Shown here: positions 8,819 to 18,093 of the stretch, piece by piece
Numbering within the stretch: position 1 is the first letter of the stretch
Layout of the letters: the number at the start of each line of letters is the position of its first letter
From: Pseudomonas sp. LD120
Lineage (GTDB): Bacteria; Pseudomonadota; Gammaproteobacteria; Pseudomonadales; Pseudomonadaceae
Length of the DNA: 64,000 bases
NCBI RefSeq assembly: GCF_009861525.1
Contig: NZ_WVHL01000003.1
Coordinates: 372,001-436,000 of the forward strand
Direction of reading: 5' to 3'
Position numbers and translations under genes: made by a program
Notes under the pieces: model-generated
The model's input: only the letters and a program-made list of their open reading frames with translations
Told to the model about the DNA's origin: nothing
The model's database searches: none

Positions 8819-9439
8819 GTGACTGAACTGTTAGTCGTAATCACCATTACCATTCTTGCTGTACTCAGCCCCGGAGCCGATTTTGCCTTGGTAACGCGCA
8901 ATAGCCTGATGCTCTCGCGCCGCCACGGTGTGTTCACTGCCCTGGGTATCGGGCTCGGGGTCATGCTGCATATCGGCTACAGCCTGCTGGGGGTGGGGTT
9001 GCTGTTGCAGCAGTCGCTGCTGTGGTTCAACGGGCTGAAGATTGCCGGGGCGCTTTATCTGATCTATCTGGGGATCAAGCTGTTGCGCGGTTCGGACCAG
9101 GGGGCGCACGAGGAGGGGGCGGCGAATGTCGAGACTTCGTCATGGGCGGCTCTGCGCAGCGGCTTTCTGAGCAATGCGCTGAACCCCAAGACGATGATTT
9201 TCGTTCTCAGCCTGTTTATGCAGGTTATCCAGCCGGGCACGGCATTGCCGGTGCAGATCGGTTACGGGGGGATCATTGTCCTGGCTCACGTGTTGTGGTT
9301 CGTGGCGGTGGCGCTGTTTTTCTCGGCACCGGCCATTGCCAGTCGACTGCAGGGGTACAAGCGCCGTATCGATCAGGTATTTGGTGTGGTGCTGGTGGGG
9401 TTCGGGCTGCTGCTCAGCGTGCTGAGCCTGCAGCCCTGA
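8819..9439 (+). CDS. LysE/RhtB family amino-acid exporter
   Basis: A 206-residue inner-membrane exporter of the RhtB branch of the LysE superfamily. The family signature LSPGADFALVTRNSL lies at residues 16-30, followed by GIGLGVMLHIGYSLLGVGLL and ALYLIYLGIKLL; six hydrophobic segments can be counted. The start codon is GTG, since no ATG fits before the first helix. It is divergent from a GcvA-like LysR regulator, a common pairing for amino-acid exporters induced by their substrate. Confidence 0.9.
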   Translation: MTELLVVITITILAVLSPGADFALVTRNSLMLSRRHGVFTALGIGLGVMLHIGYSLLGVGLLLQQSLLWFNGLKIAGALYLIYLGIKLLRGSDQGAHEEGAANVETSSWAALRSGFLSNALNPKTMIFVLSLFMQVIQPGTALPVQIGYGGIIVLAHVLWFVAVALFFSAPAIASRLQGYKRRIDQVFGVVLVGFGLLLSVLSLQP

Positions 9440-9445
9440 AACACC

Positions 9446-10477
9446 TCAGGTGCTTTCCCGCACCCGCAGCTCGAAGCCCATGTCCACCACGGGCTCGGCC
9501 ACGCTATTGCCGGCCAGCAGGGTCAGCATCTGCTCGGCTGCACGGCGGCCGATGGCTTCCCTTGGGGTGCTGATACTGCTCAGGCGCGGCACCATGTGCG
9601 CCGAGGACGGCAGGTCGTTGAAGCCCAGTACCGCCACTTGCTCTGGAACCTTGATGCCGCAGCGCAGGGCTTCCAGCAGCGCGCCTTGGGCCAGGTCGTC
9701 GTTGCCGAAAAAGATCGCGTCCACTTGGGGCTGACTGTGCATCAGTTGCACAAACAGCTCGCCGCCCAGGCCCACGGAGGAGGGGCGCGGAGTGAGCAAC
9801 TCCAGATCGGGGTTGTACAGCCCCGCAGCCTGCAGGGCACGGCGGAAGCCTTCGCCGCGTAGCAGGGTGCGCTGGTCCAGTTGCGCGCCGACGTAGGCCA
9901 GGTGCTTGCGGCCACGGGAAATCAGGTGCTGAGCGGCGGTTTCACCGGCGCTCAACTGCGAGAAGCCGACACAGTTCAGACCCGCACCGGTGTCCAGATC
10001 CATCATGTAGACGCACGGAATGTTGTTCGCTTCGATCATCCGTCGTGAGCTTTCAGTGCGGTCGAAACCGGTCAGCAGCAAGCCTCGTGGCTGGTAGGTC
10101 ATGTAGTTGCGCAGCAGGTTTTCTTCTTCGTCCCGGGAGTAGTGATAGTTGCCGATCAGCACTTCGAAGCCCTTGGGCCGCAGCACCTGATGAATGGCTT
10201 CCAGGGTTTCGATGAACAGCAGGTTGGACAGCGACGGCACCAGCACCACCACCGATTGGCTCTGGGCCGAGGCCAGGGCACGGGCGGCGGAGTTGACCAC
10301 GTAGTTGAGCTCCAGCGCGGCCTTCTGCACCTTTTCCACCAGTTCGCTGGCCACGCTGCTGACGCCACGCAGGGCCCGGGAGGCGGTAATCGGGCTGACA
10401 CCGGCCAGGCGCGCGACTTCGTTGAGGGTGGGGCGGCCCGTGGTACGGGTATTTTTATCGTTCTTCTGGGTGGTCAT
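9446..10477 (-). CDS. gntR: Gluconate utilisation repressor GntR (LacI family)
   Basis: A 343-residue LacI-family repressor. The N-terminal helix-turn-helix is TLNEVARLAGVSPITASRAL with the hinge helix SAARALAS; the C-terminal half is a sugar-binding domain (GLLLTGFDRTESSR, DAIFFGNDDLAQGALLEA). It is divergent from gntK and gntP, and identical operator-like sequences lie before each of the three genes, so it should repress gntK and gntP and itself until gluconate is present. The ATG of MTTQKND was chosen over an ATG 15 bases upstream, which would give only a short non-conserved extension. Confidence 0.92.
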   Translation of the reverse strand: MTTQKNDKNTRTTGRPTLNEVARLAGVSPITASRALRGVSSVASELVEKVQKAALELNYVVNSAARALASAQSQSVVVLVPSLSNLLFIETLEAIHQVLRPKGFEVLIGNYHYSRDEEENLLRNYMTYQPRGLLLTGFDRTESSRRMIEANNIPCVYMMDLDTGAGLNCVGFSQLSAGETAAQHLISRGRKHLAYVGAQLDQRTLLRGEGFRRALQAAGLYNPDLELLTPRPSSVGLGGELFVQLMHSQPQVDAIFFGNDDLAQGALLEALRCGIKVPEQVAVLGFNDLPSSAHMVPRLSSISTPREAIGRRAAEQMLTLLAGNSVAEPVVDMGFELRVREST

Positions 10478-10510
10478 CAGACGGCTTGCCAAACAAAATT
10501 CAAGTCACTA

Positions 10511-10524
10511 AGGTAGCGCTGTCC
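10511..10524. promoter_or_regulatory. GntR operator, copy 1 (gntR promoter)
   Basis: AGGTAGCGCTGTCC, centred on the palindrome AGCGCT, lies 34 bases before the gntR start. The same 13-mer AGGTAGCGCTGTC occurs twice more, before gntK and gntP. Confidence 0.75.
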
Positions 10525-10661
10525 TGAAACAGCTGCAATGCGTGAGCGAGGTGTGCCTGACCCTCGCTCTTTGGTTTGGAGGACTATATACGCGGCAACC
10601 CACAAAAATGACAAGAAGGCGTCGGCAGACACTGTTTTTGTACTAGAACCAGAACTAGCAA

Positions 10662-10675
10662 AGGTAGCGCTGTCT
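10662..10675. promoter_or_regulatory. GntR operator, copy 2 (gntK promoter)
   Basis: AGGTAGCGCTGTCT, 17 bases before the gntK start, so binding would block transcription or early elongation of gntK. Confidence 0.75.
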
Positions 10676-10692
10676 GCGCGCTGAGGTGTTAC

Positions 10693-11226
10693 ATGAGTCA
10701 ATCTATTACCGCCCTGGTCATCATGGGTGTTGCCGGTTGTGGCAAGTCCAGCGTCAGCCAGGCGCTCTGTGAACGCAGCGGCGCCACCGCCATTGAAGGC
10801 GATACTTTTCACCCTGCCGCGAACATCGCCAAGATGAGTGCCGGGATTCCCCTTGACGACGACGACCGTGCCGGCTGGCTCGACAGCCTGTGCGACGAGC
10901 TGCGCCGCACCCTGGCCGCCGGCCAGCGTCCGGTGCTGACCTGCTCGGCCTTGAAGCGCCAATACCGTGAACGCCTGCGCGCCGCCACCCCGGGCCTGGG
11001 TTTCATCTTTCTCGAACTGACCCCGGCTGTCGCCGCCGAGCGCGTGGCCCATCGGCCCGGGCATTTCATGCCTTCGACCCTGATCGACAGTCAGTTCGCC
11101 ACCCTCGAATCCCCCGTGGGGGAGCCGCTCACCCTGGCCCTGGATGCCAGCACCCTGAGCGTCCAGCGCCTGGCCGAACAGGCCCACCAATGGTGGCTGG
11201 AGCATGACCTTGAACCTTCACATTGA
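10693..11226 (+). CDS. gntK: Gluconokinase
   Basis: Phosphorylates gluconate to 6-phosphogluconate, feeding the Entner-Doudoroff pathway. The 177-residue product has the P-loop GVAGCGKS at 12-19, EGDTFHPAANIAKMSAGIPL with the conserved gluconate-site residues, LTCSALKRQYRERLR, and HFMPSTLIDSQFATLE near the C-terminus, all typical of the GntK family. It lies between two operator copies and upstream of the permease gene gntP, in the usual Pseudomonas order. Confidence 0.96.
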   Translation: MSQSITALVIMGVAGCGKSSVSQALCERSGATAIEGDTFHPAANIAKMSAGIPLDDDDRAGWLDSLCDELRRTLAAGQRPVLTCSALKRQYRERLRAATPGLGFIFLELTPAVAAERVAHRPGHFMPSTLIDSQFATLESPVGEPLTLALDASTLSVQRLAEQAHQWWLEHDLEPSH

Positions 11227-11241
11227 GTGTTGGCTCGAAAT

Positions 11242-11255
11242 AGGTAGCGCTGTCC
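11242..11255. promoter_or_regulatory. GntR operator, copy 3 (gntP promoter)
   Basis: AGGTAGCGCTGTCC in the 86-base gap between gntK and gntP. It implies that the permease has its own GntR-controlled promoter and is not simply read through from gntK. Confidence 0.72.
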
Positions 11256-11312
11256 CACTTGGCCCTTGTTTTTAACGCTTTAATAAAAACAACAAACCGG
11301 AGGCAACCCCCC

Positions 11313-12665
11313 ATGTTTGGCATGTCCCAAGAGACCTATCTGCTGGTAGATGCAGTGGTCACCATCATCGGGCTGATCGTGCTGATCACCCGATTCAAGC
11401 TGCATCCCTTTATTGCCCTGACCATCGCCGCGGGGTTCCTCGGCCTGACTTCGGGCATGCCGGTGGACAAGATCATCAAGGCGTTCCAGGACGGTTTTGG
11501 CGGCGTGCTCGGTTTTGTCGGCATCATCCTGGCGTTGGGCACCATGCTCGGCAAGATGATGGCAGAGTCCGGCGGCGCCGATCAGATCGCCCAGACCCTG
11601 ATCCGCTCGTTCGGCAAGGAGCGGGTGCAGTGGGCGATGATGTTCGCCGCGTTCCTGGTGGGCATCCCGCTGTTCTTCGAGATCGGCTTCGTGCTGCTGA
11701 TCCCGCTGGTGTTCATCGTCGCCCGGCGTACCGGGGTGTCGCTGATCAAGATCGGCATTCCGCTCCTGGCTGGTCTGTCGGCGGTGCACGGCCTGGTCCC
11801 GCCGCATCCGGGGCCGCTGCTGGCCATCGGCGTGTTTGGCGCTGACATCGGCAAGACCATTCTTTACGGTCTGATCGTCGCGCTGCCGACCGCCATCATT
11901 GCCGGTCCGATCTACGGCACCTTCATTGCCAAGTACATTCCGGGCCACCCATCCCAGGAACTGGTGGACCAGTTGGCCCGTGAAAACACCTCGCAGAACC
12001 TGCCCAGCTTCAGCGTGACCTTGCTGACTGTGCTGCTGCCGGTGTTCCTGATGCTGCTCAAGACCTTCGCCGACGTGGCGCTGCCGGCCGGGCATTTCTT
12101 CCGTATCTGGATGGACATGATCGGCCACCCGATCAGTGCCTTGCTGCTGGCCCTGCTGCTGTCGCTCTACACCTTCGGCTACAAGCAGGGCATCGGTTCC
12201 AAGCAGATTCTCGGTCTGCTCGACGCCAGCCTGGCGCCTACCGCCGCGATCATCCTGATCATCGGCGCTGGCGGTGGTTTCAAGCAGATGCTGGTGACCA
12301 GCGGCGTGGGGGACGTGATCGGTCACATGGCGGTCAACGCGCAGATCTCGCCGATCCTCCTGGCCTGGCTGGTGGCGGCGGTGATCCGTATCGCCACCGG
12401 TTCGGCCACCGTGGCGACCATCACGGGCGCGGGCATCGTGGTGCCGGTGGTGGGGATGATCCCCGGGGTCAACCGCGAACTGCTGGTGCTGGCCACTGGC
12501 GCCGGTTCCTTGATCCTGTCTCACGTCAACGACGCCGGGTTCTGGCTGGTCAAGCAGTACTTCAACATGACCGTGGCCGAGACCTTCAAGACCTGGACGG
12601 CGATGGAAACCATCCTCTCGGTGGTGGGCCTGATCTTTATCCTATTGTTGTCGTTGGTGGTGTAG
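11313..12665 (+). CDS. gntP: Gluconate:H+ symporter, GntP family
   Basis: A 450-residue inner-membrane gluconate importer with about twelve or more hydrophobic helices. Family landmarks include FEIGFVLLIPLVFIVARR, HGLVPPHPGPLLAIGVFGAD and GSLILSHVNDAGFWLVKQYF. I started it at the ATG preceded by CCGGAGG, not at a 54-base longer frame. It completes the gntR-gntK-gntP uptake unit; its product delivers the substrate of the kinase. Confidence 0.94.
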   Translation: MFGMSQETYLLVDAVVTIIGLIVLITRFKLHPFIALTIAAGFLGLTSGMPVDKIIKAFQDGFGGVLGFVGIILALGTMLGKMMAESGGADQIAQTLIRSFGKERVQWAMMFAAFLVGIPLFFEIGFVLLIPLVFIVARRTGVSLIKIGIPLLAGLSAVHGLVPPHPGPLLAIGVFGADIGKTILYGLIVALPTAIIAGPIYGTFIAKYIPGHPSQELVDQLARENTSQNLPSFSVTLLTVLLPVFLMLLKTFADVALPAGHFFRIWMDMIGHPISALLLALLLSLYTFGYKQGIGSKQILGLLDASLAPTAAIILIIGAGGGFKQMLVTSGVGDVIGHMAVNAQISPILLAWLVAAVIRIATGSATVATITGAGIVVPVVGMIPGVNRELLVLATGAGSLILSHVNDAGFWLVKQYFNMTVAETFKTWTAMETILSVVGLIFILLLSLVV

Positions 12666-12735
12666 CGCCGATTGTCACGGCCGGAAGGGCATTGGCGACC
12701 GTCGGATCGTTCAAGGCCTTGTGGTCCCTGGCGCA

Positions 12736-12862
12736 TGTAGCCGCTGTCGAGCCTCTGACGAGGCTGAGTAAAGGCCCGAAGGGGCTTGCCCGTCAGCCCT
12801 TGATGGGCCTCTGAAGCGCCGCGAGCGCTGTGCACTCGTTCGCAGCTGCGGCAGCGGCTACA
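12736..12862. repeat. Repeat element with TGTAGCCGCTG / CAGCGGCTACA ends
   Basis: A 127-bp intergenic element whose two ends are perfect 11-bp inverted repeats, TGTAGCCGCTG and CAGCGGCTACA. The part next to the left end (TCGAGCCTC then GAGGCTG, and a run of AAAGGCCCG) matches the inside of the two longer elements at 22.2-22.5 kb read in the opposite direction, so it is a shorter, diverged relative. Elements with this end sequence are known short interspersed repeats in Pseudomonas. Confidence 0.85.
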
Positions 12863-12888
12863 AGGGGCAGGCCTGGGTAGGCAGGCAT

Positions 12889-12916
12889 AAAAAAACCGCA
12901 GCGATGCGGTTTTTTT
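12889..12916. terminator. Bidirectional terminator between gntP and alaC
   Basis: A-run, CCGCA, four-base loop, TGCGG and a seven-T run form a symmetric hairpin between two convergent genes. Confidence 0.88.
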
Positions 12917-12931
12917 GTGGCTGAGGTGTTA

Positions 12932-14143
12932 TCAGCTTTTCTGCACCAGGCCATCGGCGCGGAACATGCCGCGAATGCCGCGCACCGCCTGACGAATCCG
13001 GTCCTGGTTCTCGATCAGGGCGAAGCGCACGTGATCGTCGCCGTATTCGCCGAAACCCACCCCTGGTGACACGCAGACCTTGGCCTCGGCCAGCAGCTTC
13101 TTGGCGAACTCCAGTGAGCCCAGGTGTGCGTAAGCCTCGGGGATCTTGGCCCAGACGTACATCGAGGCTTTGGGGTTCTCCACCATCCAGCCCAGTTCAT
13201 GCAGGCCCTTGACCAATACATTGCGCCGTTGCCGGTACTGCTCGGCAATGTCCTTGACGCACTGCTGGTCGCCTTCCAGGGCGGCAATCGCCGCCACCTG
13301 CAGCGGGGTGAAGGTGCCGTAATCGTGGTAGCTCTTGATCCGCCCCAGGGCGTTGACCAGTTCCGGGTTGCCGACCATGAAACCGATGCGCCAGCCGGCC
13401 ATGTTGTAGCTCTTGGACAGGGTGAAGAACTCCACCGCGATGTCCTTGGCCCCGGGCACCTGCATGATCGACGGAGCTTTCCAGCCGTCGTAGACGATGT
13501 CGGCGTAGGCCAGGTCGTGAACCACCAGCACGTCATACTGCTTGGCCAGGGCGATCACCCGCTCGAAGAAATCCAGCTCCACGCATTGGGCGGTGGGGTT
13601 GGAGGGGAAGCCGAGAATCATCATCTTCGGTTTGGGGATCGAACCGCGAATGGCCCCTTCCAGTTCGGCGAAGAAGTCCACCCCCGGCACCAGCGGTACC
13701 GAACGCACCTGGGCGCCGGCGATTACGGCGCCGTAGATGTGGATCGGATAGCTCGGGTTGGGCACCAGCACCGTGTCGCCCTGATCCAGCGTGGCCAGCA
13801 TCAGGTGCGCCAGGCCTTCCTTGGAGCCGATGGTGACGATGGCTTCGCTTTCCGGGTCGATATCGACTTCGTAACGATCCTTGTACCAACGGGAAATCGC
13901 CCGGCGCAGCCGTGGAATGCCCTTGGACGTGGAGTAGCCGTGGGTGTCCTCACGCTGGGCGACGGTGACCAGTTTCTCGACGATGTGCGGCGGAGTCGGG
14001 CCGTCGGGGTTACCCATGCTCAAGTCGATGATGTCTTCGCCGCGCCGACGCGCAGCCATCTTCAGCTCGGCAGTGATATTGAAAACGTAAGGGGGGAGAC
14101 GATCGATGCGCGCAAAGCGGCGCGGCGAACCTTGTTCGGCCAT
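12932..14143 (-). CDS. alaC: Alanine transaminase AlaC (class I/II aminotransferase)
   Basis: A 403-residue PLP-dependent enzyme that moves the amino group between alanine and 2-oxoglutarate. The PLP lysine is Lys244 in [26 protein letters not shown] near residue 41 and SNPTAQC at 181-187 bind the substrate and cofactor; the C-terminal arginine lies in [11 protein letters not shown]. Length and motifs match AlaC (formerly YfdZ) closely. It stands alone, ending at a bidirectional terminator. Confidence 0.93.
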   Translation of the reverse strand: MAEQGSPRRFARIDRLPPYVFNITAELKMAARRRGEDIIDLSMGNPDGPTPPHIVEKLVTVAQREDTHGYSTSKGIPRLRRAISRWYKDRYEVDIDPESEAIVTIGSKEGLAHLMLATLDQGDTVLVPNPSYPIHIYGAVIAGAQVRSVPLVPGVDFFAELEGAIRGSIPKPKMMILGFPSNPTAQCVELDFFERVIALAKQYDVLVVHDLAYADIVYDGWKAPSIMQVPGAKDIAVEFFTLSKSYNMAGWRIGFMVGNPELVNALGRIKSYHDYGTFTPLQVAAIAALEGDQQCVKDIAEQYRQRRNVLVKGLHELGWMVENPKASMYVWAKIPEAYAHLGSLEFAKKLLAEAKVCVSPGVGFGEYGDDHVRFALIENQDRIRQAVRGIRGMFRADGLVQKS

Positions 14144-14419
14144 TGTTGCCTCGAAAAGACGTAAGCGCCCGGAACCGTCCGAGCGACGTTGGCCACTGCG
14201 GTGGCCTGCGGCGCAGACGATAAGGGCGCTGGCGTAGGCTTGTCCAGAGGGCCAGAAACTTTTTTTCGCGCCAGTGGTGCATTTGCGACGGTGTGGGGTT
14301 TGCCGCTATAACGTGCACGTTTTTTGCCTGCAATGGCCGCGACCGGCGTCTGCCTGATCCGTTTAGACGGATGTATTGCCGAGCGCCACCTCTTCGAATA
14401 ACAGCTTCAAACGAGATGA

Positions 14420-15085
14420 ATGATGGAGTTTACCAGCGGCTTTTTGCTGAGCCTTTCGCTGTGCCTGGACATCGGCGTGGCCAATATCGCGATCATCACC
14501 CTGGCCATGCAGCGAGGCTATTTCCAGGGGTTCTGCCTGGGCTTGGGAACCTGTGTCGGTGATTTTATCTATGCCCTGTTGGCCCTGGCCGGAATGACGG
14601 TGCTGCTGCAATACGAAAGTGTGCGCTGGGTGCTGTGGATCGGCGGCTCGGCGCTGTTGGTCTACTTCGCAGCGAAGATGATTTACGCCGCCATCCATCA
14701 CAGCGCGGTGCTGGCCACGGCTGGCGAGGCGGACAATGGGTCGCCGCGCAAGGAATTCTTCCGAGGGATCTTCCTGGCCATGTCCTCCCCCAGTGCGATC
14801 CTCTGGTTCGCCGCCGTCGGAGGCACCTTGATCGCTCGCTCCGGTGGCGCCGGGATCGCAGGCTCCGGGCTGTTCCTGGCCGGTTTCTTCTCGGCGGGGC
14901 TGGTCTGGACCCTGGGCCTGTGCCTGGCCGCGACCCAGGGAGGCAAGCTGCTGGGCGACAAGCTCTTGCGCTATTCCTATCTGGCATCTGCAGCGATCTT
15001 CTGCTACTTCGCGGTGTACGTGATTCTATCCGGTTACCAGGAGTTCATTCTTGGCAGCGCAGCGGGCGAGCTTTCCGGGCTCTGA
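14420..15085 (+). CDS. LysE family transporter
   Basis: A 221-residue inner-membrane protein with six hydrophobic segments of the LysE exporter fold (LSLSLCLDIGVANIAIITLA, GFCLGLGTCVGDFIYALLAL, SSPSAILWFAAVGG). It departs from the usual N-terminal PGP signature: the corresponding place reads LDIGVANIAI, as in the more distant LysE branch. Two ATG codons are adjacent at the start. It is divergent from alaC across 276 bases. The exported compound is unknown. Confidence 0.85.
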   Translation: MMEFTSGFLLSLSLCLDIGVANIAIITLAMQRGYFQGFCLGLGTCVGDFIYALLALAGMTVLLQYESVRWVLWIGGSALLVYFAAKMIYAAIHHSAVLATAGEADNGSPRKEFFRGIFLAMSSPSAILWFAAVGGTLIARSGGAGIAGSGLFLAGFFSAGLVWTLGLCLAATQGGKLLGDKLLRYSYLASAAIFCYFAVYVILSGYQEFILGSAAGELSGL

Positions 15086-15152
15086 TCCTTAGTTGACGAT
15101 TGGCTTCTATACTTGGCGCCGAACCCATCTTTTCACGGCAGGAGCGGCAGTC

Positions 15153-15641
15153 ATGGATGAGCAAAAACAGGGCGCGGGTCCAGAACCACGTTTCGAAAGG
15201 GAGCGTTTCATGCTGATTGCCGGCCTCGGCGAGCGCTTTACTCCTGCCACCAGCCAGGACATCGGCCAGTTGTGGCAGCGCTTCATCCCGCACATCGGTC
15301 AGGTGCCGGGGCAGGTTGATGAGGTGACCTACGGCATCTGTTGCAACCCCGACGGTCAGGGCGGTTTTGAATACATCGCCGGGGTCGAGATCAGCAAGCT
15401 CGATGATCTACCCGAGGGTTATCGCTGGATTGAAGTACAGCCGCAGAACTACGCGGTATTCGAGCACGGCGGATCGCTGCAGGAGTTGCCGCAAACCTTC
15501 AGTTACATCTGGACAACCTGGCTGCCCCAGTCCGGGCATACAGCTGCCGAGGCGCCGGAGTTCGAGCGCTACAGTGCGGACTTCAACCCAGACACCGGCA
15601 GCGGCGTGGTGGAAATCTGGCTGCCGCTTAAAAGTGCCTGA
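15153..15641 (+). CDS. GyrI-like effector-binding domain protein
   Basis: A 162-residue stand-alone GyrI-like (AraC effector-binding) domain. Such domains bind small molecules; in SbmC/GyrI they bind DNA gyrase. Visible landmarks are the strand MLIAGLGERF, ITYGIC-like VDEVTYGICCNP, YRWIEVQPQNYAVFEHGG, and FERYSADFNPDTGSGVVEIWLPL at the end (about 130-158), all typical of the fold. It has no DNA-binding domain of its own. AGGAG lies before the ATG of MDEQKQ. Confidence 0.82.
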   Translation: MDEQKQGAGPEPRFERERFMLIAGLGERFTPATSQDIGQLWQRFIPHIGQVPGQVDEVTYGICCNPDGQGGFEYIAGVEISKLDDLPEGYRWIEVQPQNYAVFEHGGSLQELPQTFSYIWTTWLPQSGHTAAEAPEFERYSADFNPDTGSGVVEIWLPLKSA

Positions 15642-15839
15642 GCCCCCCGGGGCGCTGATTCGCCGCCGATTTTTCCTGGCGGCGTTCTCCCCGTGTCGGT
15701 GCGTCGATTGCCGCGGCTGCCGCGCCTGTTGGCCGCGCCTTCCACACCGTTACCCGCCACCAGCCCGGCCATTGAGCGGCGTCCGGAACCGCACTGTTGC
15801 TAGAATCGGCGATCTTTCACTGCTTCCAGGCTGCTTTCC

Positions 15840-16337
15840 ATGACCGCTTTGTCTCCACTGATCCGCACTGTCTTGCCCACTGATCTGGACCGCTGCTTCG
15901 CCATCGAGACCCTGGCCTATGAGGGCGATGAAGCCGCGACCCGGGAAAAGATCGCTACCCGCATTGCCACCTGGCCCGAGGGCTTTATCGTCGCCGAGGT
16001 CGATGGTGGGGTGGCGGGCTTCATCAACGCTGGCGCCACCTTTGAGGTGCAGATGGCCGATGAAGCCTTCAAGGAACTGATCGGCCACGACCCGGCCGGT
16101 TCCGAGGTGGTGATCATGTCGGTGGTGGTGCATCCGGACTTCCAGGGCCAGGGCCTGTCCCGACACTTGCTGCAAGCCTTCATCGCGCGCATGAGCGAGC
16201 TGGGCAAGGCGCGTATCCACCTGATGTGCAAGGAACGCCATGTGCCGCTCTACCAGCGCTTCGGTTTCCACTACGTCCAGGCTTCAGCCTCGGTTCACGG
16301 TGGCATGGCCTGGCATGAAATGGTGCGGGCGCTGTGA
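15840..16337 (+). CDS. GNAT family N-acetyltransferase
   Basis: A 165-residue acetyltransferase of the arylalkylamine-like GNAT group. The acetyl-CoA loop is FQGQGLSRHLLQAF at about 101-114, after the strand VIMSVVVHPD, and the C-terminal MCKERHVPLYQRFGFHYV is the group's usual ending. Substrate unknown. It is transcribed alone. Confidence 0.87.
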   Translation: MTALSPLIRTVLPTDLDRCFAIETLAYEGDEAATREKIATRIATWPEGFIVAEVDGGVAGFINAGATFEVQMADEAFKELIGHDPAGSEVVIMSVVVHPDFQGQGLSRHLLQAFIARMSELGKARIHLMCKERHVPLYQRFGFHYVQASASVHGGMAWHEMVRAL

Positions 16338-16433
16338 GTCAGGCGCTGGCCCTGATGAACAAGGAGCGCCGGGGCGCGAGCTTTTCAAGGGGGCTGTTTC
16401 ACAGGTGTGTCTCCTCCGGTCGCCGTGCCGAAG

Positions 16434-16919
16434 TCAGAACGCTAGAACCATTCTGCGTTCATAGCCCATCCGGCCTTTATAGGCTTCGCCATCCTCGACC
16501 CAGCCTTGCCTGAGATAGAGTTTGAGCGCGGCTTGGTTGTCGGCGTCCACCGCGAGCATCAGGCCCTTGAGTTGCGGCCATTCGTGCAGTGCCGCGCTGG
16601 GCAGGGCTTGCAGGCAGGCGGTGCCCAATCCTTGGCCCTGGAATCGTCGGTCCACTTGCAGGGCGTGCAGGGTGGCGTGACCGGCCTCGGCCCAGGTTGG
16701 CAGGCACGGCGCGTGCTTGAGCAGCAGGAAGGCCACCGGCCGTTGCTCGCACAGCAGGGCGAAGCCCTTGATGCCCCCTTGTGACGCATGGCCCAGGGTG
16801 TACAGCGCGCCGTGGATATCCCCGGAAAACGCTTTCTGTTCAGGTCGCACTTCAAGGCTCAGTAGTTGCGCACGCTGCTGCCTGTCGAGCTGTTCATAAG
16901 GCACGAGACAAATGGTCAC
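16434..16919 (-). CDS. GNAT family N-acetyltransferase
   Basis: A 161-residue acetyltransferase. The acetyl-CoA binding loop is RRFQGQGLGTACLQAL, with LHALQVD before it and KLYLRQGWVEDGEAYKGRMGYERRM closing the fold (last 25 residues). I chose the GTG at 16919 (VTICLVPYEQL) as the start because the 40 residues upstream in frame are a low-quality proline/serine-rich stretch; no nearby ATG fits. It is convergent with the previous acetyltransferase gene. Confidence 0.82.
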   Translation of the reverse strand: MTICLVPYEQLDRQQRAQLLSLEVRPEQKAFSGDIHGALYTLGHASQGGIKGFALLCEQRPVAFLLLKHAPCLPTWAEAGHATLHALQVDRRFQGQGLGTACLQALPSAALHEWPQLKGLMLAVDADNQAALKLYLRQGWVEDGEAYKGRMGYERRMVLAF

Positions 16920-17149
16920 TGACGGGGGTGTCCAGGGGGGGGAGGGGGCGGATTTTAGCGATTTTGCCCAAATGGGACATTTATTTATGCGACGTGTCGA
17001 TTGCCCAGGTGGCCAGGCAGGCAAGGGGCGGCTGGGCATTCAAGTGCGCTTGGCTAGGGGCTTGATTTGCCCGGTGCAAGCGCTGCGGTCGCCGCCCGCG
17101 CCCGCCTGTACCAGTACTTGCAGCACCACCGACGGCAGGTCACGGGGCG

Positions 17150-18004
17150 TTACTCCAGCATCCAGTTCAGCAGCCAACTGCCTGCCGGGCCGGGAGGGTG
17201 CAGACGTGACCAGAGTGCGTCTACCGCCACCGTGCGCGGCCAGCCACGGACCTTGAGTTCCTGCAATTTACCGGCGCCAAAACCGTCCACCAGCCAGCGC
17301 GGCAGCGGCGCCCAACCAAAACCACCTTGGGCCATTTCCAGCAGCATCAAGTAGCTGGGGGCCGACCACACTCGACCCTGAGTGCGGTTCTCATAAGGGT
17401 TGAGCACCGTCGCCAGACGCAGCTCGCGGTGCTGGCGCAGGGTCTCCTGATCGACCTTGGCCCGTTGTGCCAAGGGGTGCTTGCGAGACACAAACAGGGA
17501 GATTTCACCCCGTTCCTCCAAGGTTCGGTGGTCCAGGTCCGGTGGGTAGCCGTCCTGCATTTCGGCAAAGGCGATCTGTGCCCGACCGCTTTGCACCAGA
17601 GCGATCAGGTCATCGCATTCGGCGATCAGGCATTCCAGTTCCAGGTCTGGGTAACGTTGTTCGAAGGCCTTCAGGCAGCGCTCAAAACGATCTGACTGAT
17701 AGGTGTCGGACAAGGCCATGGTGAGTTTCGGCTCAATGCCTTGTGACAGCTGGCTGGCACTCATTTCCAGGCGGCTGGTGGCGGCGAGAATCTCCTCCGC
17801 ACGCTGGCGCAGCACATGCCCGGCGGGGGTCAGGCCGGGCTTGCGGCTGGTACGGTCGAACAGTTGCACATTGAGGTCGATTTCCAGGCTGGCCACCGCC
17901 GCGCTGATGGTTGACTGGCTCTTGCCCAGCTTGCGCGCAGCGGCGGAAAAGGAGCCCTGGGTCGCAGCCTGGACGAACGCCAGCAGCACTTCATGTGAGG
18001 CCAT
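17150..18004 (-). CDS. LysR family regulator divergent from a PACE pump (AceR-like)
   Basis: A 284-residue LysR regulator: helix-turn-helix LLAFVQAATQGSFSAAARKL and TISAAVASLEIDLNVQLFDR, then an effector domain. It shares local patterns with the LysR at 6.9-7.8 kb, which also faces a PACE gene, so the two regulator/pump pairs look like ancient relatives. The 89-base gap to the divergent pump gene contains AT-rich sequence around ATTGATTATTAAGTAT suited to a LysR T-N11-A site. Confidence 0.9.
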   Translation of the reverse strand: MASHEVLLAFVQAATQGSFSAAARKLGKSQSTISAAVASLEIDLNVQLFDRTSRKPGLTPAGHVLRQRAEEILAATSRLEMSASQLSQGIEPKLTMALSDTYQSDRFERCLKAFEQRYPDLELECLIAECDDLIALVQSGRAQIAFAEMQDGYPPDLDHRTLEERGEISLFVSRKHPLAQRAKVDQETLRQHRELRLATVLNPYENRTQGRVWSAPSYLMLLEMAQGGFGWAPLPRWLVDGFGAGKLQELKVRGWPRTVAVDALWSRLHPPGPAGSWLLNWMLE

Positions 18005-18093
18005 GAACTATCGCCTTGATCGATGGTTATTGATTATTAAGTATCGACCTGATCCTAGAGAATCGCCAACACATTCACTTCAGGAGCATGGCG

